DNA from: COE1 sp045579665 | Lineage (GTDB): Bacteria > Bacillota > Clostridia > Lachnospirales > Lachnospiraceae | Direction: 5' to 3' | Length of the DNA stretch: 27,375 nucleotides | NCBI GenBank assembly: GCA_045579665.1 | Contig: JAZNMO010000142.1 | Coordinates: 1-27,375 of the forward strand | Shown here: piece by piece, positions 15,281-22,919 of the stretch | Layout: every line of letters starts with the position of its first letter | Numbering within the stretch: position 1 is the first letter of the stretch | The notes under the pieces: model-generated | The model's database searches: none | Seen by the model: only the letters and a program-made list of their open reading frames with translations | What the model was told of the DNA's origin: nothing | Program-made: the position numbers and the translations under genes

Positions 15281-16054
15281 ATGTACACAAAAGAAAGTTT
15301 ATTAAATGATATAAGAAGCATTGGTGTCAAAAAGAATGATATTTTATTGGTGCATTCTTCTATGAAAGCAATTGGCGAGGTTGATGGCGGAGCAGATACG
15401 GTGCTGGATGCTTTGACAGAAGCAGTAGAGGAAGGAATGCTGATACTGCCTACTCATACATGGAAACAGATGTCTAATGAATATCCTGTCTATGACCCTG
15501 AGAATGAGGAGGCTTGTGTTGGAATTTTGCCTAATCTCTTTCGTAAAAGAGAGGGAGTTATGCGTTCCTTTCATCCTACTCATTCCGTAGCGGCATATAG
15601 TAAGAATCAAAAGCTGTTACAGGAGTATGTATCAGGTGAAGAACGATTTACAACACCATGTCCAAGACAGGGCTGCTATGGAAAGCTTTATGATTTGAAT
15701 GCAAAGGTGTTGATGCTGGGAGTGGGATTGAACCGCTATACTTATTTACATGGAGTGGAGGAGTGGTTTGGTATTGAGGAACGCTTGGAAAAAGAAGCCT
15801 TATCATTAAAAATAAAGCTTCCAAGCGGTGCATTATTACCAATGTTTATGCATAAGCATTTTAAACCGAATAATATCAGTGTTTCTGAATATTATATAAA
15901 AATGGAAAAGCCTTTTGAAGCTGCGGGAGCTTTAATAAAGGGTAGGATTGGTGCTGCTGATAGTATGCTCTTGTCTGCGAGACAGACAGCAGATATTACA
16001 ACAGAGTATTTAAGAAAAGACAGAGATTTGTTTTTATCACATAATCCGATTTGA
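15281..16054 (+). CDS. AAC(3)-family N-acetyltransferase
   Basis: 257 residues, full length for the aminoglycoside 3-N-acetyltransferase fold. Family motifs are clear: ILLVHSSMKAIGEVDGGADT near the N-terminus (acetyl-CoA side), ACVGILPNLFRKREGVMRSFHPTHSVAA written here as its two halves around residues 85-113, and VLMLGVG with YTYLHGVEE. The fold transfers acetyl from acetyl-CoA to an amine. Many chromosomal members do not touch aminoglycosides and have unknown sugar or metabolite substrates. It begins 14 nt after the polygalacturonase gene, behind AAGG, so the two are probably co-transcribed. Its place between a pectinase and envelope genes gives no firm hint of substrate. Confidence 0.85.
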   Translation: MYTKESLLNDIRSIGVKKNDILLVHSSMKAIGEVDGGADTVLDALTEAVEEGMLILPTHTWKQMSNEYPVYDPENEEACVGILPNLFRKREGVMRSFHPTHSVAAYSKNQKLLQEYVSGEERFTTPCPRQGCYGKLYDLNAKVLMLGVGLNRYTYLHGVEEWFGIEERLEKEALSLKIKLPSGALLPMFMHKHFKPNNISVSEYYIKMEKPFEAAGALIKGRIGAADSMLLSARQTADITTEYLRKDRDLFLSHNPI

Positions 16055-16095
16055 GGCATAGTGTATTAGTAAGAACTGCTTTTGAGGAAGATGCT

Positions 16096-17079
16096 ATGTG
16101 GAAGCGAATTAAGAAAAAGGCAGTAGGAATTCTGATATTACTTAGTATACCATTTCTTATTGGTATTATCATGCAGGATGAGGAGCAGGATGTACTTCTG
16201 AAGCGTAAAATCAGTGATGCGGGATTTCAGGTAGTAGTTACAGATGCAACAGGCAGCTATACGTATGACCCGGAGGAGTTGATTCCCTATATGATAACAG
16301 CAGTGGTACCCTTTGGGACGGAGGAGCAGCTTGTACAAGCACTTGCTGTTTTATGCCGGACAAATCTTGTGTATTGCTGGGAGACATGTGGAAGACCTGA
16401 GTTGATACGATATGAAGAATGTGGACTACCTATATGTGATTTTTTTGAATATAAAGAGCAGTTGATGTATAAGATAAAACATACAGAAGAGAAAGAGGAT
16501 GATATCAAACGTGCAGTAGAGGCTACGGAGGGTATCATCCTTTTGTATGAAGGAGAGGTAATAGAAGTCCCCTTTTTTTATTTGAGTGCAGGGCAAACCA
16601 GAGTGGGAAGTGAGGATGAGAAGCAAACTTATTTACAGGCTAAGAGTTGTGAAAATGATGTTTATCATAACGATTATTTGAATAAATATTATTTTGAAAA
16701 GGATGACTTTTGGGGGAGATTGGAGTCTATTATGCCTGGAAGTATTGAAGGGGAGCAAATGACGACGCGGGTGCTAGAGGATTGGAGTTTTCTCACAGAT
16801 AAGGTGGGCTATGTAGGTTGTTTGCTCTATAAAAAAAAAAAAATATTTGTGGATGTCGTCAGCTTTTGTGAAGAATTTGATTTGTGTTCGCCCTGTTTTG
16901 AAATAGAAGAAAGAGAGAAAAATATTGTAATTTCCACACGAGGAGTAGGACATGGATTTGGCTTAAATCTAAGCTTTGCAAAGAAGCAGGCACAGGATGG
17001 AATGTCTTGTTATGATATTTTGAATTACTACTTTGCGAATACGAAAAAGGATAAAGGGTATAATGTTAGTGTCGAATAA
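16096..17079 (+). CDS. SpoIID/LytB-domain exported protein, catalytic Glu apparently replaced
   Basis: 327 residues with an N-terminal membrane segment (about residues 8-26). The C-terminal signature TRGVGHGFGLN followed by QDGMSCYDILNYYF is typical of SpoIID, the lytic transglycosylase of spore engulfment. In family members the catalytic Glu lies in an EMP motif before AQAVAARTY. Here the aligned stretch reads AVVPFGTEE before ALAVLCRTN, putting Val70 at that position, so activity is doubtful. A TTG at 16051 is in frame, but ATG at 16096 follows GAGGAAG. An A13 run at 16831-16843 lies inside the gene. The SpoIIQ-like gene comes next, as in the spoIID-spoIIQ pair of clostridia. Confidence 0.8.
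   Translation: MWKRIKKKAVGILILLSIPFLIGIIMQDEEQDVLLKRKISDAGFQVVVTDATGSYTYDPEELIPYMITAVVPFGTEEQLVQALAVLCRTNLVYCWETCGRPELIRYEECGLPICDFFEYKEQLMYKIKHTEEKEDDIKRAVEATEGIILLYEGEVIEVPFFYLSAGQTRVGSEDEKQTYLQAKSCENDVYHNDYLNKYYFEKDDFWGRLESIMPGSIEGEQMTTRVLEDWSFLTDKVGYVGCLLYKKKKIFVDVVSFCEEFDLCSPCFEIEEREKNIVISTRGVGHGFGLNLSFAKKQAQDGMSCYDILNYYFANTKKDKGYNVSVE
16831..16843 (+). repeat. A13 homopolymer inside the SpoIID-like gene
   Basis: Thirteen consecutive A encode part of YKKKKI. The current length keeps the frame open. With 12 A the frame meets TAG about 21 codons later, and with 14 A it meets TGA about 10 codons later, both before the conserved GVGHG motif. It is a candidate site for replication or transcription slippage. 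Confidence 0.8.
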
Positions 17080-17139
17080 AATAAACAAGCAAATAAGAAT
17101 AAAATTTGCAGGAAAGGCAATCCTATTAATGAGGTAACA

Positions 17140-17182
17140 GTTTGAAAATAAATTTTCAAACACAAATTTGTGCCTTGCACAA
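17140..17182 (+). other. Two hairpins in the SpoIID-like/SpoIIQ-like gap
   Basis: GTTTGAAAA (17140-17148) pairs perfectly with TTTTCAAAC (17153-17161). A second stem is TTGTGC (17168-17173) with GCACAA (17177-17182). Neither is followed by a T-run, so they look more like mRNA structures in the 136-nt gap than terminators. Confidence 0.4.
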
Positions 17183-17215
17183 GGTTTGCAGGGTGCGGAA
17201 AGGCATGGTTATAGA

Positions 17216-18076
17216 ATGAAAAGACGTAATAATCGTTCGGGTTTGCACAAAGAAAAAATGACTATGGTAGCGGCAGCAGTGTTTGTCCTATCGGCACTAA
17301 CTCTGACGGGAGTATATATGGCATCCAATGATGAGGCGGGGCAGGAAGAAAATCAGATTGATTTTGCAAAGCTCGAGGAACAGAATCAGGCAAATGAGAT
17401 GAAAGAAAAACTTGCAAAAGAGGACAACCAGGTACAGGAGAATACGAATACAACACAGGCAAATACCAAGGTGGCGGGAAACGATAAACAAAAGCTTTTT
17501 GATGAGGCAAGATACATTAACGAAAACACGCAGAAAATCTTAGAGCAACAGAAAGCACAGGCACAGGCGTTGGTTACTGTTGAAGATGAAATAACAGAGG
17601 CTGAGGCAATCGTAGCAGAAGAGGCAGGAGAGAATGCTAATCTTGTTGTAAATATGCCATCCTTTGAAGAGGGTGAAACACTTCAATGGCCGATTGTAGG
17701 CGAGGTGCTTTTAAATTATAGCATGGACAAGGCTGTTTATCATGAGACCTTACAGCAGTATCGTTATAATCCATCTATTGTGATAGCAGCTGAAGAAGGT
17801 TCTGCGATTACAGCGGCAGCGGATGCTTTGATTAAAGAGATTCGTAATGATGCACAGCTTGGCACAGTAGTTGTCTTTGATTTGGGAAATGGATATGAGC
17901 TTACCTATGGTCAACTGCAGGATATAGCAGTAACAGAAGGTCAGTTGGTACAAGCCGGTGATATTATAGGTTATGTGGCACCGCCAACCATCTATTATTC
18001 AGAGGAAGGTAGTAATGTATATTTCAAACTGACTAAGGATGGTGTAGCGATAGATCCTTTAGGAATTTTGCAATAA
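17216..18076 (+). CDS. SpoIIQ-like M23 (LytM) domain protein lacking zinc ligands
   Basis: 286 residues: a basic N-terminus, one membrane segment (about residues 15-35), a charged Gln/Glu/Asn-rich coiled region (about 40-140) and a C-terminal LytM domain (about 155-286). Every key position of the M23 peptidase is changed. The HxGxD motif reads N185-P-S-I-V189, the YGHL motif reads YGQL (Gln233), and the HxH motif reads N267-V-Y269. It cannot be a zinc peptidase. SpoIIQ, which binds SpoIIIAH across the two membranes of the forespore, has often lost activity too and is the closest functional analogy. An in-frame TTG at 17168 lies in a hairpin; ATG at 17216 follows GGAAAGG. A terminator follows. 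Confidence 0.8.
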   Translation: MKRRNNRSGLHKEKMTMVAAAVFVLSALTLTGVYMASNDEAGQEENQIDFAKLEEQNQANEMKEKLAKEDNQVQENTNTTQANTKVAGNDKQKLFDEARYINENTQKILEQQKAQAQALVTVEDEITEAEAIVAEEAGENANLVVNMPSFEEGETLQWPIVGEVLLNYSMDKAVYHETLQQYRYNPSIVIAAEEGSAITAAADALIKEIRNDAQLGTVVVFDLGNGYELTYGQLQDIAVTEGQLVQAGDIIGYVAPPTIYYSEEGSNVYFKLTKDGVAIDPLGILQ

Positions 18077-18078
18077 TG

Positions 18079-18140
18079 AAAATGCGTTTGTCGAGACAGG
18101 ATATGGGTTTAAAAATATTCTGTCTTGACGGCGTTTTATT
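18079..18140 (+). terminator. Rho-independent terminator after the SpoIIQ-like gene
   Basis: A long imperfect stem (18079-18104 with 18115-18138), including GACAG/CTGTC and an AAAA...TTTT base, ends in GTTTTATT. It separates the SpoIID/SpoIIQ-like pair from the next gene. Confidence 0.75.
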
Positions 18141-18155
18141 CTATCCCTAAAATAC

Positions 18156-18184
18156 TTTACTTGTATAAAAATAACGTGTAAAAT
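18156..18184 (+). promoter_or_regulatory. Promoter of the GH9-like gene and probably ddl
   Basis: TTTACT (18156-18161), a 17-bp spacer and TAAAAT (18179-18184), placed directly after the terminator and 36 bp before the start codon. Confidence 0.55.
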
Positions 18185-18220
18185 GAAGTCAAGTTTGTGA
18201 TATGAAGGTGAGAATACTAG

Positions 18221-19507
18221 ATGATAAAACGTATACTATGCTTGGGGCTAAGTGTAATTTTACTAACAATGGGATATAGTAGTTGCGTAAGGGCAGCAGA
18301 GCTCTCCTATACATATAAGATACCTGTTAGTACGGTAAAGGTTTTGGTGGATCAGAACGGATATGGTACAGGGGCAGATAAGCATGCTTATTTTCTTGGA
18401 GTGGAGCATGGAGAATGCTTTCGAGTAGTGAATAAGGTAACATGGGAGACGGTTTACACAGGGGAAATAGAAGAGAAAATATATGATAAGGAAAGCGGCT
18501 ATTATGTTAGTGTAGGAGATTTTTCTGAAGTGACAGAGCCGGGAACTTATTTTGTTGAAACAGATATGATAGGGAGATCCTATTCCTTTGAAATAGAGGA
18601 TCAGCCTATGCAGACAATCTTTCAAGGATTGTTGGGAGCTATGGGAACTATTGCTTATGAGGAAAGTGCCAATGGGGTAGTGGATACTTGCTTTATGATG
18701 CAGGCATTGTTTATGGCATTACATCAGCATGGAGCGACCTTTGAGAAGGATAATGACTTAATTACCCAGTTGTTAAGAGCGGCAGAGTGGATGAGCGCCA
18801 TTCAGGATGAGAAGACGGGAAGCATATATGAGGATTATGAAGCAACAGCCGCATTTTGTGGAATTATGGCTGTATGCGCCGACAGATTTGGTAAGTATGA
18901 GAATGATTTAGCAGCAGAATATACAGCGGCATATCAGAAGGCGTGGAGGTGTCTTTCAACTTGGGATAAGACATCCGGGCAGGATGCACACCCAGAGGCA
19001 TATTTCTATGCGAATGCTCAGTTGTACAGATATCAGTATAATAAGGCATATCAGAAGGCAATACATACATATTTAGAGAGTAGCAAGACTGAAATGATTG
19101 ATAACAGGTTTTCTTTCTATGGAACGGTTGCATATCTGGAAACAGAAAAGGGAACGCAGAGAGATTTATGTAGCAAGCTGATGCAGGAGTTGGTAGAGGA
19201 AGCGGAGAATGTTTCCAAGACCTCGAAGGAAGATGTTTTTCGGATTTATGCAGATGATATTGCACTGGATTTGGAGAAGGCGTTACTCATAGGATTGGTA
19301 GATTACATTACACCAAGTAAGGAATATGAAGTTATTTTAGAGAATATGATTCATTATATATTAGGAAGTAATGCTCTTGGTCAATGCTATTTGACGAAGG
19401 ATGGTCAGTGGCAGATTACAGAAGAGGCCGGAAGCTGGTCGGCAGAGTGGAATGGGATACTTTTGTATTGTTTGAGTGATTTATTAGATAAAGAAAGTAA
19501 TAATTAG
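18221..19507 (+). CDS. Exported protein with CelD-N/GH9-like fold, probably not catalytic
   Basis: 428 residues with a signal peptide (about 1-25). An N-terminal Ig-like domain of the CelD_N type follows (VDQNGYGTGADKHAYF, then a DFSEV...GTYFVE pattern; about 38-125). The rest resembles the alpha6/alpha6 barrel of GH9 cellulases: LLRAAEWMSAIQ, YFYANAQLYRYQ, LGSNALGQCYL (381-391) and a terminal AEWNGILLYCLSDLL. The GH9 DAGDY motif with its catalytic Asp pair, the HHR motif and the C-terminal NE are not visible, and the barrel is short. It is probably a binding or structural protein. AAGGTGAG sets the start. Only 14 nt separate it from ddl, so it probably shares that transcript. Confidence 0.65.
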   Translation: MIKRILCLGLSVILLTMGYSSCVRAAELSYTYKIPVSTVKVLVDQNGYGTGADKHAYFLGVEHGECFRVVNKVTWETVYTGEIEEKIYDKESGYYVSVGDFSEVTEPGTYFVETDMIGRSYSFEIEDQPMQTIFQGLLGAMGTIAYEESANGVVDTCFMMQALFMALHQHGATFEKDNDLITQLLRAAEWMSAIQDEKTGSIYEDYEATAAFCGIMAVCADRFGKYENDLAAEYTAAYQKAWRCLSTWDKTSGQDAHPEAYFYANAQLYRYQYNKAYQKAIHTYLESSKTEMIDNRFSFYGTVAYLETEKGTQRDLCSKLMQELVEEAENVSKTSKEDVFRIYADDIALDLEKALLIGLVDYITPSKEYEVILENMIHYILGSNALGQCYLTKDGQWQITEEAGSWSAEWNGILLYCLSDLLDKESNN

Positions 19508-19521
19508 TTTTGGAGGTTAAT

Positions 19522-20553
19522 ATGAAGATTGTAGTACTTGCAGGAGGAACGAGTACAGAGAGAGATGTATCTTTGGTGACAGGTTCCATGATATATAAGG
19601 CATTGGTGAGAAAGGGGCATCAGGCAGTTTTGCTGGATGTTTATTTGGGCTGTGAAGGCGAGGATTATAAAGATATTTTTGCCTTAGAAAGAGACTGGAG
19701 TGAAAAGGTGGGAGCAATTTCAGCGCAGAATCCTGATATTTCACAGGTAAGAGCAATGCGTAAGGATAATCCCAATTGCGCTATCGGACCGCATGTATTA
19801 GACATTTGTGCGCAGGGTGATATTGTATTTCTTGCACTTCACGGAGAGAATGGTGAAGATGGTAAGATTCAGGCAATGTTTGATTTGCTGGATATTAAGT
19901 ATACAGGTACAGACTATTTATCAAGTGCACTTGCTATGGATAAGGCAATTGCAAAGGAGTTATTTGCCAAGTATGAGATTCCGACGCCAATGGGTATTAC
20001 TGTGACAGAGGGAGAGGATTTCACATGGGACACCTTCCCTTGTATTGTAAAGGTGAATTGTGGCGGTTCCAGTGTAGGTGTATATAAAGCTCAGAATCAA
20101 GAGGAGCTTGCAGATGCATTAAAGCAGGCATTTGGGTTTGAGAAGAGAGTATTGATTGAGCAGTTTATTGATGGAAGAGAGTTTTCAATTGGTGTCATTG
20201 AAGGCAGAGCATTACCGATTATTGAGATAGCACCAAAGGTTGGCTTTTATGACTATAAGAATAAATATCAGGCAGGCTCTGCAGTTGAGACCTGTCCGGC
20301 AGAGCTTCCGGCAGAGGTGACTTTGGCAATGCAGAAGGCGGCAGAAGCAGTATTTGGCGCACTCAGACTTCGTACCTATGCAAGAATCGATTTTAGAATG
20401 GATAACAGCTATGCATTCTACTGTCTTGAAGCAAATACGCTTCCGGGTATGACTCCTACTTCACTCTTACCGCAGGAGGCGGCAGCAGAGGGAATGGGCT
20501 TTGATGAGCTTTGTGAGCATATTATTAAAATATCAATGAAGAAATATGAATAA
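19522..20553 (+). CDS. ddl: D-alanine--D-alanine ligase
   Basis: 343 residues of the ATP-grasp enzyme that joins two D-Ala for peptidoglycan, acting in the cytoplasm. Landmarks in order: MKIVVLAGGTSTERDVSL, HGENGEDGKIQ, a YTGTD...ALAMDK segment, KVNCGGSSVGV, EFSIGVIEGR, ARIDFRMD and CLEANTLPGMTPTSLLPQ (metal and substrate binding). A TTG twelve bases upstream is in frame, but it overlaps the ribosome binding site GGAGG (19512-19516); ATG five bases after that site is the start. Its product is the substrate of MurF, encoded next. Confidence 0.95.
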   Translation: MKIVVLAGGTSTERDVSLVTGSMIYKALVRKGHQAVLLDVYLGCEGEDYKDIFALERDWSEKVGAISAQNPDISQVRAMRKDNPNCAIGPHVLDICAQGDIVFLALHGENGEDGKIQAMFDLLDIKYTGTDYLSSALAMDKAIAKELFAKYEIPTPMGITVTEGEDFTWDTFPCIVKVNCGGSSVGVYKAQNQEELADALKQAFGFEKRVLIEQFIDGREFSIGVIEGRALPIIEIAPKVGFYDYKNKYQAGSAVETCPAELPAEVTLAMQKAAEAVFGALRLRTYARIDFRMDNSYAFYCLEANTLPGMTPTSLLPQEAAAEGMGFDELCEHIIKISMKKYE

Positions 20554-20560
20554 GTATAGT

Positions 20561-20590
20561 GATACCGTAACATGTATATGTTGCGGTATC
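20561..20590 (+). other. Hairpin between ddl and murF
   Basis: GATACCG (20561-20567) and AACAT (20569-20573) pair with ATGTT (20578-20582) and CGGTATC (20584-20590) around a GTAT loop. There is no T-run. It ends 9 nt before the murF ribosome binding site and may affect mRNA stability or murF translation. Confidence 0.5.
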
Positions 20591-20612
20591 TCTGCGCATA
20601 AGGAGTTTATGA

Positions 20613-22001
20613 ATGAAGAATTTAACCTTAGAAAATGTGGCAAAAGCGGTAAATGGTAAGTTATGTAATAAGACAGCTGCTCTAACAGGAGAAGTTAGCG
20701 GAGTTGTATTAGATTCACGTAAGGTAGAAAAGAATTATTTGTTTGTAGCGACCAAAGGAGAGCGTGTGGACGGACATTCCTTTATTAATGATGTGTTTGA
20801 TAAAGGTGCCATGGCAGTTATTTGTGAGAAGGAGCCTAAGCTTAGTCAAGCAAATGCCGATAAGCCTTATATCATAGTAGAGGACAGTTTTCAGGCTTTA
20901 AAGGATGTAGCTGCATTTTACAGAGAGCAGCTTTCAGTCAAGGTTGTTGGAATTACGGGAAGTGTAGGCAAGACTAGTACGAAAGAAGTAGTAGCCAGTG
21001 TGCTTTCTGCAAGATATAACGTATTAAAGACAGAAGGTAATTTTAATAATGAGGTAGGTCTGCCGCTCACAGTTCTTCGAATCAGGGATGATGTTGAGGT
21101 AGCTGTGTTAGAGATGGGAATCAGTGATTTCGGTGAGATGCATCGCTTAAGCAGAATTGCAAAGCCTGATGTATGTGTCATTACGAATATTGGTCAGTGT
21201 CATTTGGAGAATCTTGGTACTAGAGACGGTATTTTGAAGGCAAAAACAGAGATTTTTGATTTTATGAAGCCGGATGCAAGTATTTGCTTAAATGGTGATG
21301 ATGATAAGTTGATTACAGTTGGTGAAGTGAAGGGGAAAAAACCTATATTCTTTGGGCGTTCTTCAAATTTTGCAGTGTATACAACACAATATGAAAATAA
21401 AGGCCTTGCAGGCATATCATTAAAGGTAAATAGACCGGGAGAGCAGTTTGATGCTAAGGTACCATTGCCGGGAGAGCATATGGTGAATAATGCATTGGCG
21501 GCAGTAGCTGTGGCAACTGTATTTGGTTTAAATCAGGAGGAGATTAAGGAAGGTCTTTCCAAGGTAGAAGCAGTAGGCGGAAGAAGTCATATTATTCAAA
21601 AGGATAAGCTGACAATTGTAGATGACTGTTATAATGCGAATCCTGTGTCCATGAAGGCGGCAATTGATCTTTTAACTATGGCGAATACAAGAAAAGTAGC
21701 GATACTTGGAGATATGTTTGAGCTTGGTGAGAGGGAAAAGGAATTTCATGCAGAGGTAGGTAGTTATGCGGTAACCAAGAATATTGATTGTATCATCTGT
21801 GTTGGTAAGCTGAGTAGAAATATGTACGAGGCAGCTCTTGTAAATGAGGAAAGTCTTAGTAAGATATATTATTATGAGACGAAGGAAGAAATGTTAACAG
21901 CCCTTCCTTCTGTATTAAATGAGAAGGATACGGTGTTGGTAAAGGCTTCTCATGGTATGCACTTTGAAGAAGTGGTGAAGATATTACAGGATATGTTTTA
22001 A
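20613..22001 (+). CDS. murF: UDP-N-acetylmuramoyl-tripeptide--D-alanyl-D-alanine ligase
   Basis: 462 residues, the usual length. MurF adds the D-Ala-D-Ala made by Ddl to the UDP-MurNAc-tripeptide in the cytoplasm, using ATP. The Mur ligase P-loop is GITGSVGKTS (113-122; Lys120), followed by TEGNFNNEVGLPLTVL, the central-domain stretch VAVLEMGISDFGEM, and VDDCYNANPVSMKAA and ILGDMFELG in the later domains. The start follows AAGGAG (20600-20605) by seven bases. An overlapping ATG at 20609 is in another frame and is not used. A strong terminator follows. Confidence 0.96.
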   Translation: MKNLTLENVAKAVNGKLCNKTAALTGEVSGVVLDSRKVEKNYLFVATKGERVDGHSFINDVFDKGAMAVICEKEPKLSQANADKPYIIVEDSFQALKDVAAFYREQLSVKVVGITGSVGKTSTKEVVASVLSARYNVLKTEGNFNNEVGLPLTVLRIRDDVEVAVLEMGISDFGEMHRLSRIAKPDVCVITNIGQCHLENLGTRDGILKAKTEIFDFMKPDASICLNGDDDKLITVGEVKGKKPIFFGRSSNFAVYTTQYENKGLAGISLKVNRPGEQFDAKVPLPGEHMVNNALAAVAVATVFGLNQEEIKEGLSKVEAVGGRSHIIQKDKLTIVDDCYNANPVSMKAAIDLLTMANTRKVAILGDMFELGEREKEFHAEVGSYAVTKNIDCIICVGKLSRNMYEAALVNEESLSKIYYYETKEEMLTALPSVLNEKDTVLVKASHGMHFEEVVKILQDMF

Positions 22002-22003
22002 TA

Positions 22004-22041
22004 AAAAACGCTATGGTATCAATTGATATCATAGCGTTTTT
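22004..22041. terminator. Bidirectional terminator between murF and plsC
   Basis: A 17-bp stem (22004-22020 with 22025-22041) with one mismatch, an AATT loop, an A-run on the left and a T-run on the right. It serves murF and, on the opposite strand, plsC, whose stop codon touches the stem. Confidence 0.9.
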
Positions 22042-22776
22042 TTATACTAACTCTTTATTCTTCATATATGTTTCGTGGATCAGCTTAGAGCAATAGCCTG
22101 CCAAGTCCTTCTGATCCTCCGGTGCTAGCTCGTTGATATGTATTGGTTTGCCAAATTCAATAACAGCATGTACCTTTTTCACCTTAGGGAACTGGTCTTC
22201 AAAGATGGCATGGGTATTATTGATTGCAACAGGAACGATAGGACACTTAGCCTTCTGTGCAATCTTGAAGCTTCCTGAGTGGAATGGAAGAAAGGCATCA
22301 GGTTCTTTGCTTCTTGTTCCTTCAGGGAAAATAAAAATAGAAATCCCCTTCTTAATGGACTCGATAGATTCTAATATAGTTTTTAAGCCTGCTTTCACAT
22401 CATGACGGTCAAGGAACTGGCAATGGAGAAGACACATCCAAGTAGACATTAAAGGGACCTTACGCATTTCTTTCTTGGAAATATAACCTGTCGGTCCAAC
22501 CATCTTTGGATAGGTTAATACAATATCAAAAATACTTCTGTGATTAGCAACAAATAAAACTGCGGTATCCTTTGGAATATTTTCAAGACCTATATAGGTA
22601 ACATCAGTTCCACAGAACCACGTGGCAGTGCGGATCGCCCACTGAACAATCCTAAGAGAGGAGCGATTCTTTAAATCCATATTAAATTTACCGATAATCC
22701 ACTCTACAAAGAAAATAGGAATACTGCAAATCAGGAATAATGCAATAAAGGTGATTGTTGAAATAAAACGAATCAT
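22042..22776 (-). CDS. plsC: 1-acyl-sn-glycerol-3-phosphate acyltransferase (PlsC family)
   Basis: 244 residues from this start. An N-terminal membrane segment (about residues 1-28) is followed by the PlsC acyltransferase domain. Its HX4D catalytic motif is His79 to Asp84 in NHRSIFD; the acceptor-binding motif FPEGTRS and the later CPIVPVAI are also present. It transfers a fatty acyl group to lysophosphatidic acid to make phosphatidic acid at the inner membrane face. A TTG 21 bases upstream is in frame, but it has no ribosome binding site in front and itself overlaps AAAGGA, the likely site for ATG at 22776. It is transcribed alone from its own promoter. Confidence 0.92.
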   Translation of the reverse strand: MIRFISTITFIALFLICSIPIFFVEWIIGKFNMDLKNRSSLRIVQWAIRTATWFCGTDVTYIGLENIPKDTAVLFVANHRSIFDIVLTYPKMVGPTGYISKKEMRKVPLMSTWMCLLHCQFLDRHDVKAGLKTILESIESIKKGISIFIFPEGTRSKEPDAFLPFHSGSFKIAQKAKCPIVPVAINNTHAIFEDQFPKVKKVHAVIEFGKPIHINELAPEDQKDLAGYCSKLIHETYMKNKELV

Positions 22777-22814
22777 AAGAAATAAAATTCCTTTCAATAA
22801 AAATATTCTTTCTA

Positions 22815-22843
22815 ATTATATCTGTTCGTTTGAGGAAAAGCAA
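22815..22843 (-). promoter_or_regulatory. plsC promoter
   Basis: Read on the minus strand: TTGCTT (22838-22843), a 17-bp spacer and a perfect TATAAT (22815-22820), 38 bp before the chosen start codon. Confidence 0.7.
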
Positions 22844-22919
22844 CTATCTATATTGCAAAGAAGCATAGGAATTAAGCTTACCTCATAGAATAGGAATAAA
22901 ATCATGAATAGGAGAAGTC

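Noticed and set aside
15281..16054. Antibiotic resistance gene
   Set aside because: Fold membership alone does not show aminoglycoside activity, and there is no resistance or mobile context.
16051..17079. Calling the SpoIID-like gene a pseudogene because of the A13 run and the missing Glu
   Set aside because: The frame is open to its conserved C-terminus, and start signals and the membrane segment are intact.
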